Below are positions 1 to 11,480 of a stretch of 64,000 bases of DNA, piece by piece; position 1 is the first letter of the stretch, and the number at the start of each line of letters is the position of its first letter. The notes beneath the pieces were generated by a model. The model saw nothing but the letters and a program-made list of their open reading frames with translations, did not search any database and was not told the origin of the DNA. Origin of the DNA: Pieris napi (Eukaryota > Arthropoda > Insecta > Lepidoptera > Pieridae); the NCBI RefSeq assembly GCF_905475465.1, contig NC_062259.1, positions 9,062,501 through 9,126,500 of the forward strand, in the 5' to 3' direction. Position numbers and translations under genes: made by a program.

Positions 1-3000
1 ACAAATGTATAACGAAAGCGAACTGCAAGAAAGATTCAAAAAGTTTTTATGTAAGTACACGATATGTTGGTGGCCAGGTTAGGGTTTTCTTCTTGTCCAT
101 AATATTATATTTGGTCACAAAATTATTTTACTATATTATAAACAATCTTTTATTATTCCGTAGATTTTTTCTATACTCTCTAACATATCTATACTAATAT
201 TTGTAAAATTTAGATAAAATACACCTTCTCGGCTCTGTGCCCTCCGATTATAATTGACGATCTGAATAAGAAGCCAGATGTTTTTGTAAAATCACCATTG
301 CCTGTAATGAACGTAAGTCTGAAATTAAATTGAATGTTTTTTTTTTCTTTGCTCCATCGCAGATTAAGTACCGCTTCAGATACTACCAACACACGAAACT
401 TGAAATTGCAGCGCTGAGACAGGCGCTAGACAACCCCAAGTTTCGCCCTGAACCGTTGAGTGTTATCAACGTGAGTGAAGCACTATGACGCTTCGCTTAA
501 AAACTACATGTCTTAATAAAAACCATCTCGCCACCTTTTAATCACTTTTCACCAGTTTCAATATCACAATATACCAGTAAAACATCCGTGTATGGTTTTC
601 ATAATAACACACGCACTCTACTCTGGTTACACCGATGCACAAACTGGTGTTGGTCTTTGACAATTATTAGCAATATGTGGTCAGCGATGTATTCAATATT
701 GCAAGCTTTAGTTTCAGACCATTGTGACAATGTTCCGTGATTGTTTTTTGTTTGCTTCTTATCGTGATAGTGTGCAATAATAAAATCTTTAAGATATTGT
801 ATTTATTGTTTAAATTTTTAAAACCTTAATATAAGTTAACTAATTTTACAGGCTATGGTCGCGCACGGTCGGGTTGAATTGCTGGCTCATCCTCTAAGCC
901 AAAAATATCTTCAGATGAAATGGAACTCATACGGAAAATACTTTCACTTAATGAATTTGCTATTTTATTGCATATTTCTGGTTTTTATCACCCTCTATGG
1001 ATACCTTCTTATGAGAAACACAACTGAATTTGAGAAACGATCACTTCTAATGCGAAACGCCAGCGTTGAGAATCAGACATCAATGTTTAAGAATTTTTCG
1101 AGGCTGTCTAAAAACTTTACGTTTACAAACTTCACTTCACCATATGAATCAGGTAAGTTGTTTAAGGTTTTTATAATATACATAATAATGGTCTCATTAT
1201 ATAGGTAACCATTGATTTCTTTTTCAGATAAAATAACCATATTCCCTTTTACAATTGCTTTTGAGTCAATGGTAGCGTTTTACACGTGCACTATGGCAAT
1301 CCGTGTCTATACTTGTATTTATTTTGTTTGGGAAATTTATAACATAAAGCAACAGAAATGGCATTACTTGGCTGATCCTGCAAATTTTGTGTCCTGGATT
1401 TTGTACGTGAGCTCATCATTAATGGTCTGGCCTTCTGAATCCTCTGAGAACTTACAGGTGCCTTTTCAGTATAAAATATCTTGTTTTTGATATTTTTAGC
1501 TTCGTTAGTGTTTAAATGATATAGATAATAATTCTAGATATTGCAAATAATTAAAGGCTATGATTGCAAAACTAATGGTTAGAAATGCATTTTCATCTAT
1601 TATTTCGTATATACAGAATTCAGTTATGATATGGATTAAACTATGTAAAGTAAAAACTTTGTATAAATAGTCTGTGGTATGAATAATATTATTATTTGAT
1701 ATAGATCAATGTATGATCAACTTGATTTAATATCATTCAATTAATTATTGAGTTATTAATTAAAAATATTTATTTAATTAAAGCAATAGCTTGATTACAT
1801 TATACAAGATACATAATTTAACAATTTCTTTTTTCGTTTCAGTACTCAGCCGCGTCACTGACAATGTTCTTATCATGGTTCGAACTTTTATTGCTTTTAC
1901 AACGGTTTGATCAAATTGGAATCTACGTCGTCATGTTTTTGGAAATATTACAGACTCTTATAAAAGTGTTAATGGTTTTTTCAATTTTGATTATTGCATT
2001 TGGACTATCTTTCTACGTGCTCCTGTCAAAAGTTGGTTTCGCTGCTACGGTATTTAATCACACTGCGAAATATTACACATTAGATGTTATGTTAAACGCT
2101 TTGTAAATGAGCTAGATAATTGTTTTCCAACTTTTTGTTCAAAGTGATTTCCATAATTATAAAGGAATAAAGTGTGACTGTAATTAGTATTTATATTTTA
2201 GGTTTAAAACTAACTTAGTCTGCGACTAATGTGTTTAACGAAACTTGGCAAAAGTGTGAGGTTGAGATTCTTGCCAGTTCTTCTTGCCCGCTCTACGCCC
2301 TTGATTCGCCGCTACGCAACTGGTTGCAAAAAATAGTTTATTGACTTTGAATTGGATTTAAATATTATTATTATAACATAATGCACATAATGTTAAATCT
2401 AGCTCATTTTCATGCGAATAAAATTTGTCCCAATACAATTGCAATTGCTGCTTTCAATTATATTTAGATAATTTCACTAACGACTAACTTTTCATAGATA
2501 ACAGTCTGCGTCCAAGTTTATAGCTGTTTAAAAGTAGATGCTTTGCGTTCGTGACGTCATGAAAATTTGCTGTTAAAAGCTTTTAAATTTTGCGAGTGCT
2601 TCTTGATCTGCGATTTTGGCTTAGCGAATTATTTATTTACTATTAATTTCAGGGTCACCACCTTTCATTTAATAGTATCCCAATGGCACTGATGCGCACC
2701 TTTGCAATGATGTTAGGAGAAATCGATTTTGTGGGAACATACATCCAGCCCTATTATAACACAGAGTCGCACACGGACCTTGTTCTACCGTTTCCTTTGA
2801 TGACTTTCTTTATGCTTGGCCTGTTCATGGTGTTTATGCCGATTCTTCTAATGAACCTGCTTATCGGTTTGGCGGTTGGTGACATCGAAAGTGTGAGACG
2901 GAACGCTCAATTGAAACGGCTGGCTATGCAAGTAAGACATTATTCTTGTACCAACCTACTATTTAAGAAAAATATAATTGATATTTTACATTAGAAGGAA

Positions 3001-5264
3001 CGTCATACTTGTTTAATTGCCTCGTGACTAAAACAAATATGGAACTCAATTAGTTCCAATTTTTTAATAACAAAACCCCCTATTTATAAAACAATCTAGT
3101 CTAATTGCGTTTTCTATTCTGTCTTCTTCATAGAAGTAGAGGAAAATGTACAGGCTACTAACTACTATGACGAACGGTACGTCTTTTATTATTTCATACA
3201 TTGAAAAAAAGCGTCCTCTATTGAATGTTACTGAAGATAAACTTTAGATCTTTAATTGTATTTATTTCTCAGTAGGTTTATATCTTCGCATCGCATGTAG
3301 AACATGAGTTATTTAAAGAAAGAGATGGGGTGATTTAAAAAAATAAAATACACACTTCACAGATTATAATGAGTTTACCGAAAACTATAGAATTTTCCAG
3401 ACACTGGTTAACAGCCTACTTGATCACAATTTTAATACAGATTATAATTGTGATTAATATACACAAAGTGTTTTTTATTTACGCTATTCTTTAATTCTGT
3501 ATTTCTATTGTACGCGTGTAACGATAAAATATATAAAGTATAGGCTATTAAACGCCGCTAGCTAGCAATTTATTTACGCGAATTAATTACTGTAATCATT
3601 TTCTTAATTTTAACCATTAGGTAGTACTACACACCGAGCTCGAAAGGAAATTACCAGCATTTTGTTTGGAGAAAGTTGATAAAAACGAAGTAATTGAATA
3701 TCCTAATACGAATCACTGCAAACTTGGTTTCTTTGAGACTTTACGCAAATGGTTTACAAACCCATTCTCTGAAGATGGTAAGAAATATCATTTTTACTAA
3801 AAGTCGCCATCGACATATTCGCCAGCGCATGTTTATTATTAAGTATAAACACTCGTTTATGCAAAGGTAAACATCGCAACGATACTGACATGCCTAGGAC
3901 CTTAAAATCTACGGCGTGTGTCGCACAGAAGGCCGATCAAGTGTTTACGAAACAGCTAGAGAAAGTTGAGGCCAATTACCCAGCAAGGGTTGTAACGACA
4001 CTGGTTTTTTTTTGTATTCTTATTGGGAAACAACGCGACAATGATATACGCACGTATATTACAACTATAATAATTAGGTGGCGCTACAACGATAATTGGT
4101 TTAGATCGCATTTTTTTCTTTGAAATATTGAATTTCATTTTAAAATGTTCTAAGAATAATTGTCAACAAATTGATTTGTTATGAATAAAATTTTATTTGT
4201 TATGAATTCTAGCTACTTTGGACATAGTACTTGAAAGTAACGAGGATTATGTAGCATCACAGTTGGAAAAACAAAAATATCGACTCAGAGAAATGAATCA
4301 CTTAATGGAACAACAGCAAACACTTCTACGACTCATCGTACAAGTATGTCCTGTTTTGAGTATTTTTGATTGATCGAGTAACTAAAGTACTCTTACTATA
4401 AAACTCACAATTTAAAGAATTCATTTAAAATAATGCATCTAAGTAAATTTAAAAAAGCTGGTAAAGTAAGCATTCAATGCTTTCAATTCTTAGTTTCTTG
4501 TACAATTTTCTTTAAAAGACACTTAAATAAATGGGAGCGTTCTAGTACTACGTCACGCAATTTTTGGAGATTCTTGACCCCACCCTGTAACGCGCCGTAA
4601 CGTTTATCTGTACCCAATAGTAAAACGTTTCGTGACTCTTTATACCTAAAAGTCACCATTATGTGGTGGAAAGTATTGGAAAGTCGAAAATAATATTACC
4701 AATAACGATTAGTAATTCAATCCCCGCCCCGCATCGTAACGTTTTACAAGAGTAAAAAATTCTTTACATAATACTTGAAGGCTCATTTGGTACTAAATAT
4801 AAGATTACAAAAACAACACCATCTTATTACACATTTAACTAAATTTCTTGGCTCCTTCTTTTGAAACAGTGTACTAATTTAGTTTTAATGATAAAGGGAG
4901 TAAATAACGTTAACATACGTAATGTTCTAATAATTCAATACAAAATTGCGTTTTACCCTACGGACTTTTGAGTCCACCTTTTATTACCACCCCATATTTT
5001 TATAGTGCAATGTTTAATTCAGAGAGGTTTTCTTTACATAAATAATAAATAAATTCATAGCCAAGCCAGGGTATTGTTATGTATGAGAATTTACAGAAGC
5101 TTATGTAATAATCAAATTCATTTCAGAAAATGGAGATAAAAACAGAGGCGGACGACGTAGATGAAGGAATCGCACCAAATGAGAGCAGATTCCTTCCCCG
5201 TTGGAACTCCCCTAGAATTCGCAAGAAACTGCGACCCGGCTCTTCCTTCAACAAGGGAATTTGA
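1..5264 (+). CDS. TrpA1: TRPA1 cation channel, C-terminal half (10 exons, 5' partial)
   Basis: TRPA1 is a tetrameric non-selective cation channel of sensory neurons that responds to irritants and, in many insects, heat. Exons that keep frame through GT-AG junctions are 1-50, 214-312, 363-470, 852-1152, 1228-1457, 1843-2031, 2653-2931, 3621-3777, 4213-4343 and 5127-5264 (TGA), about 559 residues. Exon 1 reads KCITKANCKKDSKSFY, the linker after the ankyrin repeats, which lie outside the window. Exon 852-1152 carries S1, 1228-1457 S2-S3, 1843-2031 S4-S5, and 2653-2931 the pore (MLGEIDFVGTYIQP) and S6, followed by the TRP-like helix VGDIESVRRNAQLKRLAMQ, a hallmark of the family. The exon at 4213 is coiled-coil-like (ASQLEKQKYRLREMNHL) and the last exon begins KMEIKTEADDVDEG. 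No disruption is visible. A TRPA paralogue is less likely given the S6 and C-terminal match. A probable polyadenylation signal AATAAA is at 5678-5683. Confidence 0.9.
2255..2356 (+). repeat. LINE 3' tail fragment in a TRPA1 intron
   Basis: The stretch contains 'gattcttgccagttcttctt' and ends in a 'gactttgaattgga' tail. The same signature occurs at the 3' end of the LINE at 20.6-22.6 kb (reverse orientation) and at 34.99-35.14 kb. It is read as a short 5'-truncated jockey-like LINE copy. Boundaries are approximate. Confidence 0.55.
3835..4095 (+). repeat. tRNA-derived SINE body, degenerate
   Basis: The stretch includes 'ggtaaacatcgcaacgatac', 'gacatgcctaggacctt', 'acggcgtgtgtcgcac' and a distal 'ggtggcgctacaacg'. 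This matches the body of a common lepidopteran tRNA-derived SINE, also seen at 13.16-13.41 kb and 33.87-34.0 kb in the other orientation. It creates an open frame inside the TRPA1 intron that could be mistaken for an exon. Confidence 0.6.
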
Positions 5265-6392
5265 AATACGCTTTCCTCTTCTGCATCGGTTCAAGAACAC
5301 CGTGTAAATAGACCACCACGTAGCTACAGATATGTATATGCCCGCAAGATAAATGATACTTATCTGTACTTGTAAGTTTAGGTGATTTTAAATAAGTGTT
5401 CTTTTTTGTGCTTTATAAAACTGTTGTATTTATTAGAATGATAGTGAACTAAATGTGACTGTAGAACTAGGTACCAAAACTTTAAACTCGTGTAAAGGTA
5501 GATAATAGGAATGAATTTGGTATAGCTTCAGACTTCAACTAGAGCAGCCTTTCTTTAGCCGCGTGTGGGAACTTAAAGAAGCCACGAAAAGGCATTGTTT
5601 GACACTATACCAAATGCAGGAAAATTCTAGCTATCCCGTTAAAATATTATTGTATGCGTATCAGATAAGGCGAATCGAATAAACGGAAACTAGCCTGGTT
5701 AATAAGACGAATTTAGTTTTAACGAACAGTATTTCGTACCTGACACTTTTAGAACTATCCACAAATGACTATAGGTTAATTTATAAATTTGCACGTCTAT
5801 GTAAAATATTGGTATAAAAATGTTACAGCTTCCTTGGTAGTTTCGTGCAATACTAAGATTTTAGGGCCACTACTATACGAGTACCATGCAACCAACAAAA
5901 CATTTAATATTTATTAGAAAGACGACCCGACGTAGGCGGTTTACGGGCCTTACAATTGTGAGAAAATGCTGAAACACAGTCGCTGCTCCTCTACGCCCGA
6001 GTCGACTGCAAATATGTATCGAAAGTAAAGAAAAAATACGTCTTGCGCGAATATTAAGGCAAATCGCCAAAACGAGAATGGTGGTTTACTGAAGGTACTA
6101 ATAATACAATTACAGAGACCGTGTGACTCAGTTCTTTATTAAATGTTTTGTGGTTTCACCGATAAAACTATGTAACGTATTAGGACTAAATGTGTTTATC
6201 ATAATATTAATAGGGTCTTAAGGTTGTCTCTGATCAGTATAAAAAAAATCAGTATAAGATTTTTATATCACTTATATTAAATGTCCTTCACTGTTACTAT
6301 AACAAAAAATATCAAAGTGTGCAATTTACAATTGTAGCATGTCACTTATATAATTATAGTCATATAAAAGTATTTTATATATTATATAATGT
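5265..6392. other. TRPA1 3' UTR and intergenic sequence
   Basis: The first part is the probable TRPA1 3' UTR (AATAAA at 5678-5683). The remainder is AT-rich and no gene, RNA or repeat is recognised in it. Confidence 0.4.
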
Positions 6393-6925
6393 AAACTAAC
6401 CTTAACATATAATAACTAAAATGTATTATTAAAAGGAGTCCCTTTAGGCAAGGTTCCAAAGATACTGGCAGCGTTCCCCCTTTGAATAGCTAGACTAATT
6501 CTTTGTCCGAGGTAGCTGCCATCTTCGGTCTCCTGTGATGTCGACTAACCTTTTTGATATTTCTTCAAAAAGCCTTAAAGCACTAGGACCCCACGGACCA
6601 AGGGTCTCGACACCGAATGGGACAAAATCATATTCTGAGCCTAGACCCCTGTATTTGCATGCTTTAGCTTTTTCAGCCGCTTCACAAGCCGCACCAGCTC
6701 TGTTGTTGGTTCCATGTAGATGGGAAGGGGCCAACCTGTCTGAACAGGTTGCATCCCATACCAGTACCCGGCCCATCTCTGGAATCAAACTCATACCGTC
6801 CGGTCTTTTGCCATCGTCTCTTGCAATACCACTCGGTTCAAGTAGACTTGGAACGTTGACGGTGGCAAGTGACCGGCGTATGATATCGTTAAGTGCGGCA
6901 TGTTTCGAGAAGCGGCCTGCACTTT
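6393..6925 (-). pseudogene. Non-LTR retrotransposon fragment, C-terminal coding domain plus 3' end
   Basis: Read on the minus strand this gives GRFSKHAALNDIIRRSLA, then KRPDGMSLIPEMGRVLVWDA, TCSDRLAPSHLHGTNNRAGA and VPFGVETLGPWGPSA. This is the conserved C-terminal block found downstream of reverse transcriptase in a class of animal LINEs. The frame is lost after TGDRR and resumes as NAASIFGTLPKGTPF in another frame, so the copy is dead. It is truncated near 6925 in the 5' direction. A second, shorter copy lies at 20.09-20.33 kb in the same orientation, and the homology of the two copies extends into the same 3' flank (ctaaccttaacata). The clade assignment is not certain. Confidence 0.7.
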
Positions 6926-7466
6926 TATATAATGTTAGAAAAATGGAACAATTAATATTGTTTGGTGAATGAGTGTGCCTTTGATGAAAATGTATTTTTT
7001 GAGAGAGCGTAATAGATTGTATGATATATATTATCTGTGCTATGCAGATATAAGGTGAAATTCTATTTTAGATAAATTGGTGTATAACGTAATTGCTTTC
7101 GCTTGTCAAAATGTATACGTATATATGCATTAGAAGTCAAATAATTATATTAAAGGTTAATAGTGTAACTTGATATTTGCTTACTAACAAAACTAAATGT
7201 TTGCCTTTATTTTGTATATAGTCGTTATTGTGTCTAGCGTTTGAATTAGTGTCACGCGCGATCATAAAAGCTCTTGAATTAAGGATTCACAAAAATACAA
7301 AAGAATCATTTACTAACAAAGCTCTATGTGTATAAACAAATTACATTTAACAACAACTCAATAAAAACTAGAAAAAAGTTTTTAAACGGAGAAGACAATC
7401 TCAGAATAACGAGATTGGAAACCTATTGCCAACAGTTTTCTTTACAAAAGAGAAAAGATTTTATAA
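6926..7466. other. Intergenic, nothing recognised
   Basis: AT-rich sequence between a LINE fragment and a mariner element. No coding frame, RNA gene or repeat is recognised. Confidence 0.4.
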
Positions 7467-7468
7467 TA

Positions 7469-8723
7469 TTAGGTCCTTACATATGAAATTGGCGTTTTGT
7501 ATGGGAGGAACAAAAAGTCGAATATTTTTAAATATAATATATTTAATTAATCAAAGTATGAACCATTGTTTTCTATGCACTTTTGCCATCTCATAGGTAG
7601 TTCATTGATCCCTTTACTAAACAAACCAGTCGGACGGGAATCAATAAAATCTGTGAAGGCGATTTGGACTGCCCCATCAGAGTTAAATTTTTTCCCTTGC
7701 AAGAAGTTGTCCAAATTTCGAAAAAAATGGTAATCTGTTGGAGCAAGGTCCGGGGAGTACGGAGGATGTCTTAGACATTCCAATTGAAGCTTTTCTAATT
7801 TGGTAGCCGTCTGTTGTGCAGTGTGGTCTAGCGTTGTCGTGAAGTAGCAGTGGCGTGGAGCGATTGACCAGCCTAAGTTGTTTAGCCGCTAGCTTTTCCA
7901 TCATGGTTTGCAATTGCTGACAATAGACATCAGCCGTAATAGTCTGGCCAGATTTGAGAAAACTGCAATGAACAATACCGGCACTAGTCCACCAAACGCT
8001 TACTGGCAGGATTTGGCTGGCTGGCCAGGATCCAACCATTGCGCTGAGCGCTACCGATTATCGTAAAGAATCCATTTTTCATCACAGGTAATGATTCGGT
8101 TTAAAATACCTTCATTATTGTGCCGGTTCAGTAATGTAACGCAGCAGTCGACGCGCGTTTGCCGGTTTGCTTCAGTCAATTCGTGAGGTACCCATCTTTC
8201 AAGCTTTTTAATCTTCCCAATTTGCTTCAAGTGAATTAAAACAGTTTTATCACTAACACCGCAGCCTGCAGCTAACTCGGACGTGGTTTGCGATGGATCC
8301 GCTTCCACAATAGCCTTCAATACTTCATTATCAACTTGGGTCTCAGGCCGTCCACGGGGCTTGTTCTGCAGGTCGAAATTTCCAGAACGAAAACGTTGGA
8401 ACCAAAAACGAACTGTGTTTTCTTTTGCAACATGACCGCCATACACATCATTCACCCTTCGAGTCGTTTCCGCAGCACTAGTGCCACGGCGGAACTCGTA
8501 CTCGTAAATAATGCGATACTTTAAGTTTTCCATTTTGTAAAATGAGTGACGCAAACCGAAAAAAACAGAAGAAAAAAACAAATGAATGACGGTCATCGAA
8601 GCACAAACGATACATGAGTAAATAGCTGTAAAAATTTTAATTTTGAATTCTCAACCAAAGAGGAGATATTTGAGGTCAAAGTGGCCAAAACGTAAAACGC
8701 CAATTTCATATGTAAGGACCTAT
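7469..8723 (-). mobile_element. mariner-type DNA transposon with both terminal inverted repeats
   Basis: The left end reads TTAGGTCCTTACATATGAAA and the right end carries its reverse complement; the arms agree over about 29 bases, differing at the outermost base. The left end follows a TA, and the right end runs into a TATATATA tract, consistent with TA target duplication. The 1.25-kb length is normal for mariner. It encloses a broken transposase gene on the minus strand. Confidence 0.9.
7547..8533 (-). pseudogene. mariner transposase, inactivated
   Basis: A D,D34D mariner transposase would cut and rejoin the element at TA sites. The N-terminal paired helix-turn-helix is intact (MENLKYRIIYEYEFRRGTSA; later RFWFQRFRSGNFDLQNKPRG). 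All three catalytic aspartates can be found: TCDEKWILYDN, LLHDNARPH and SPDLAPTDYHFF. The frame is broken, however. A TAG stop directly follows ILYDNR (near 8055), a frameshift with loss of several codons lies between AKSC and VSVWWTSAG (near 8010), and another frameshift follows HDNARPHCTTDG (near 7810). The C-terminus ends in NNGSYFD. This copy cannot make active transposase, though its ends could still be used by enzyme supplied elsewhere. Confidence 0.88.
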
Positions 8724-9555
8724 ATATATAACAAACTAAGTATATATATTTTCGAATGAATTTGGTTTTTAAGATAAAGTTTTTATATTTAATTTGTATG
8801 AGATAATGAGTTTTACACTTGCTTGTTTGGTTTTAGTGGTTAAAATTATCTTTTAATACATATACAAATAAATATGTCCAATATCCATCTTACTGTAATA
8901 AGTGTTAAAACCATAAAACACCTACTCGAAATGTATTAATAGGATTCTTATGGTTACTATTAAATGTGGTCTAATAATGTAATAATACCAATGTTAAACG
9001 AAACATTTACCGTAGTAGATTTATTTTTGGTATATGTGACCCCTCCACAGTCTGTGAAAATATTCAACAATTATATGTTTCTTTTTACCGATAGTTAAGT
9101 CATTCTAAAATTAAATTTTACTAATATTACATATTATCAACTTATTGTACATACAACGGTAAACGTTTGATCCTAATTTACTTTATTGTGTTAAAGCGAG
9201 ATGTAGTAATAATCTAGAGCCCTTAATCAGAATAAATCGATATAATTCAATTAAGTAACTCTTTTCGTCACCGCTTAAACATAATTTGGCAGTAAGAGAC
9301 AAAAGGTAATTTACTTAAAAGAGTGGAATGAGTTTGATTTAGTTTTTTAAATATTTCCCATATTTAATGTTATAGATGTCTTTTTTATGGTGCTCCCACA
9401 TTGCCGTTAGAAAATGTTTAGTAACAAGTTAACAAATTACAATGTATAACAAAATAAAACATGTGTTATCTTTTGTTTGCAAACCTTTTGCAGGGTGCGG
9501 GGGGGGGGGGCATTTAGAGTATGCCGGTCGCTGCGCGCTGTCTGGTGTCTCGTCA
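8724..9555. other. Intergenic, nothing recognised
   Basis: AT-rich sequence without a convincing frame. It contains a run of ten G near 9499-9508 but no other structure. Confidence 0.35.
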
Positions 9556-9873
9556 GTGACTAGGGATGTGACATTCTGCATAAAAAATCGATTTTTTATT
9601 AATCGATTGTTTTTTTAGCATGAAAAATCGATTAAAAAATAATATATTTTTTTATTAATCTATTTTTTTTTCCTTATTTTTGAATTAATTTCAAAATAAA
9701 TATCTTAAATATTTAATTTTTCATGGTTTTATTAATGAAATATAAATAATAGAAATTATAAACACAACTTAAAGTTTTAGAATAATCAAAATTTAAATTA
9801 ACCTAGTCTCGTTTTGATAGATTTTAGGTGAAATTTGATATTTGATAGATGCTGAGTGTATGCCTTTTGAGTA

Positions 9874-9914
9874 CGCTGTGTGAGTTCGTGAAGTGAGCTA
9901 CAGAATCGCAGGGC
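9874..9914 (-). repeat. Partial copy of the foldback repeat seen at 27.9 kb
   Basis: It contains 'cgctgtgtgagttcg' and ends 'cagaatcgcagggc', matching the right arm of the foldback element at 27926-28064 with a few changes. Confidence 0.6.
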
Positions 9915-10014
9915 AGTTGTGTTGTTGTATGTAACATTGTGCTCCTGAATAAATTTATTTTACTTTTAAATTATAGTGTTCAATTCAAACTTGAGTTTTT
10001 GTGAAATTAACTGG

Positions 10015-10055
10015 TTTTATCACCCTTTCGATGTTTTATCGAAAGGGTGATAAAA
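10015..10055. repeat. Perfect short hairpin
   Basis: Eighteen-base arms (TTTTATCACCCTTTCGAT and its exact complement) flank a GTTTT loop. A further partial direct copy, 'gggtgataaa', follows immediately. Confidence 0.7.
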
Positions 10056-10448
10056 GGGTGATAAACATCAACGCATCGCGTATATCAATACATCTTCAAA
10101 GCATCGGTTCTATTCAATGTATCGAATAGTAAACATCGATGTATATCGAATATCCCTGATAGTTCGAGGTCCGGGTTATAAAATACCAGACATTATGTCG
10201 GGAGGTGGCAGATGAAAAATCGACTATGATTGATTTTCAAATATAAAAAGAATCGAGTTTTAATCGATTACTTTTAACATTAAAATGGCGTACAAAAATT
10301 AATTTTCACTTTAAAAAAATCGATTTTAATCTATTATTTCTATAATGGATTATTTTTTCAAATTCTTATGTCCGTCCCTTTGTTTAATTAAGCGTGCGTC
10401 GCTGTGCGTATATAGATTAGTGGTTGCGCATGCGCCAAGCAATAAAAT

Positions 10449-11210
10449 ATGTCAGGTTATAATTGGAATAACGAAGATGTGTACAAATTAATTGTAATGT
10501 TTCAAGCAAGAGAAGTACTGTGGAACACGATATCTAGACCAGTGCCGATAATTTTTGAAACCTAAAAAAATAATAGTAGAATGAAACCTATTGGAAAAGG
10601 AGGAGAATATTATAAAACTTAAAGGAAAAATAATTTACGGGTGATCTGAGGTCGGGAAGGGGTAGGGCACCAAATTTCGTTTGAAAAAATAAATTTTTGT
10701 AAAAGATAAAAATAAAAAACCAAAAACTTGGTTTTTTGAATTTTTCACATAAATTTTGAGGTTATGTGAAAAATGTGTGAATACAAATGTTTTAGATCTT
10801 TTTATTACCTACAACTTTGCCATTTAACTTTCTTCGATAGGACTTTTAGTTTTGCCGGAAATCGAGATAAACCGTTTTTTACCCTTAAACCTCCCCCCCC
10901 CCCCCCCCCCCACCACTTCCCGACCTCAGATCGCCCGTAAATTATTTTTCCTTTAATTTTTATAATATTATCCTCCCTTTCCAATAGGTTTCATCCTACT
11001 ATTATTTTTTTCACTTTTTATTTATTTTAAAGGCTATCTGCACTGGTCTAATCAGAGGACTACAAAAACCGAAATAAGAATCACGATGCTTGGATGTAAA
11101 TTGCCAGTGAATTTAATTTGGATAAAAAAGTAATTGAAAAAAAGATTCGATCACTCGTAGGTGAATTTAACCGAGAATGTAAATCTAAATCTGGTGCAGG
11201 AGCTGATTAA
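10449..11210 (+). pseudogene. MADF-domain gene split by a MITE, Harbinger-type accessory protein
   Basis: The 5' half reads MSGYNWNNEDVYKLIVMFQA then REVLWNT. After the 516-bp insertion it continues EDYKNRNKNHDAW, a TGA-free but TAA-interrupted IASEFNLDKKVIEKKIRSLV and GEFNRECKSKSGAGAD. This is the MADF (Myb/SANT-like) fold found in DNA-binding proteins, and in particular in the second protein of PIF/Harbinger transposons. Removing the insertion and one ATC repeat joins the halves in frame. A TAA after HDAWM and another at 11208-11210 interrupt the frame independently of the insertion. A Harbinger origin is inferred from the opposite-strand transposase tail that follows; a host MADF gene is the alternative. 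Confidence 0.7.
10535..11050. mobile_element. 516-bp inverted-repeat MITE with ATC target duplication
   Basis: The left end TAGACCAGTGCC and right end complement TAGACCAGTGCA open arms of roughly 130-140 bases that stay similar through 'gaaacctattggaaa' and 'taatttacgggcgatctgag'. It is flanked by ATC on both sides (10532-10534 and 11051-11053). There is no coding capacity. The centre holds a run of about 19 C (10893-10911). It sits inside a MADF reading frame, which fixes the target duplication at three bases. Confidence 0.85.
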
Positions 11211-11286
11211 TCAAGTAAAAATCAATTAAAAAAACTCATGTCTAAGGGCAATCCTTAAGGGCAAAAAATCTTTATTTTATCGTCTT

Positions 11287-11480
11287 TTAATAGTATTTAC
11301 TTGCCCAGTCCAATAACCCTTCATTTGAAAAATATTCAGCGAATTCTTTTCATATTACTTTCCCATCATCTGTCTGGGATTCACATGGTTCAAGTGGTAT
11401 TAATTGCTGCTGTTTTAATCTCTATTGTACATCGATACGTGTACCAGTTATTTTGTCTTCGCTATCATAGTATTGAAAAA
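11287..11480 (-). pseudogene. PIF/Harbinger DDE transposase, C-terminal remnant
   Basis: The minus strand ends in KEFAEYFSNEGLLDWASKYY and a stop, the kind of C-terminus seen in Harbinger nucleases (an EFxxYFxxEG...W pattern). Two in-frame stops occur upstream of it within this short stretch, so it is dead, and nothing of the catalytic core remains. Its convergent arrangement with the MADF gene to its left matches the two-gene organisation of Harbinger elements. Recognition rests on a short motif. Confidence 0.45.

Larger units (their letters stand above)
9556..10380. repeat. ATCGATT-rich, hAT-like decayed MITE sequence
   Basis: Two blocks (9585-9665 and 10210-10345) are dense in ATCGATT/AATCGATT words. 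The left edge reads 'ctagggatgtgacat' and the right edge 'cttatgtccgtccct', roughly inverted. A second inner edge is 'tatcgaatatccctgatag' near 10145-10163. Ends of the form AGGGATG fit hAT MITEs, and two nested or overlapping copies are possible. Termini and target duplications are not clear. Confidence 0.35.

Noticed and set aside
3890..4123. Open frame in a TRPA1 intron (MPRTLKSTACVAQKADQVFT), tempting as an alternative exon
   Set aside because: The DNA matches the body of a lepidopteran SINE, and no donor gives the phase needed to join the next TRPA1 exon.
10530..11055. Reading the MITE as a TA-duplicating mariner-type element
   Set aside because: A TA-based empty site would leave five extra bases and break the MADF frame; the ATC duplication keeps it.
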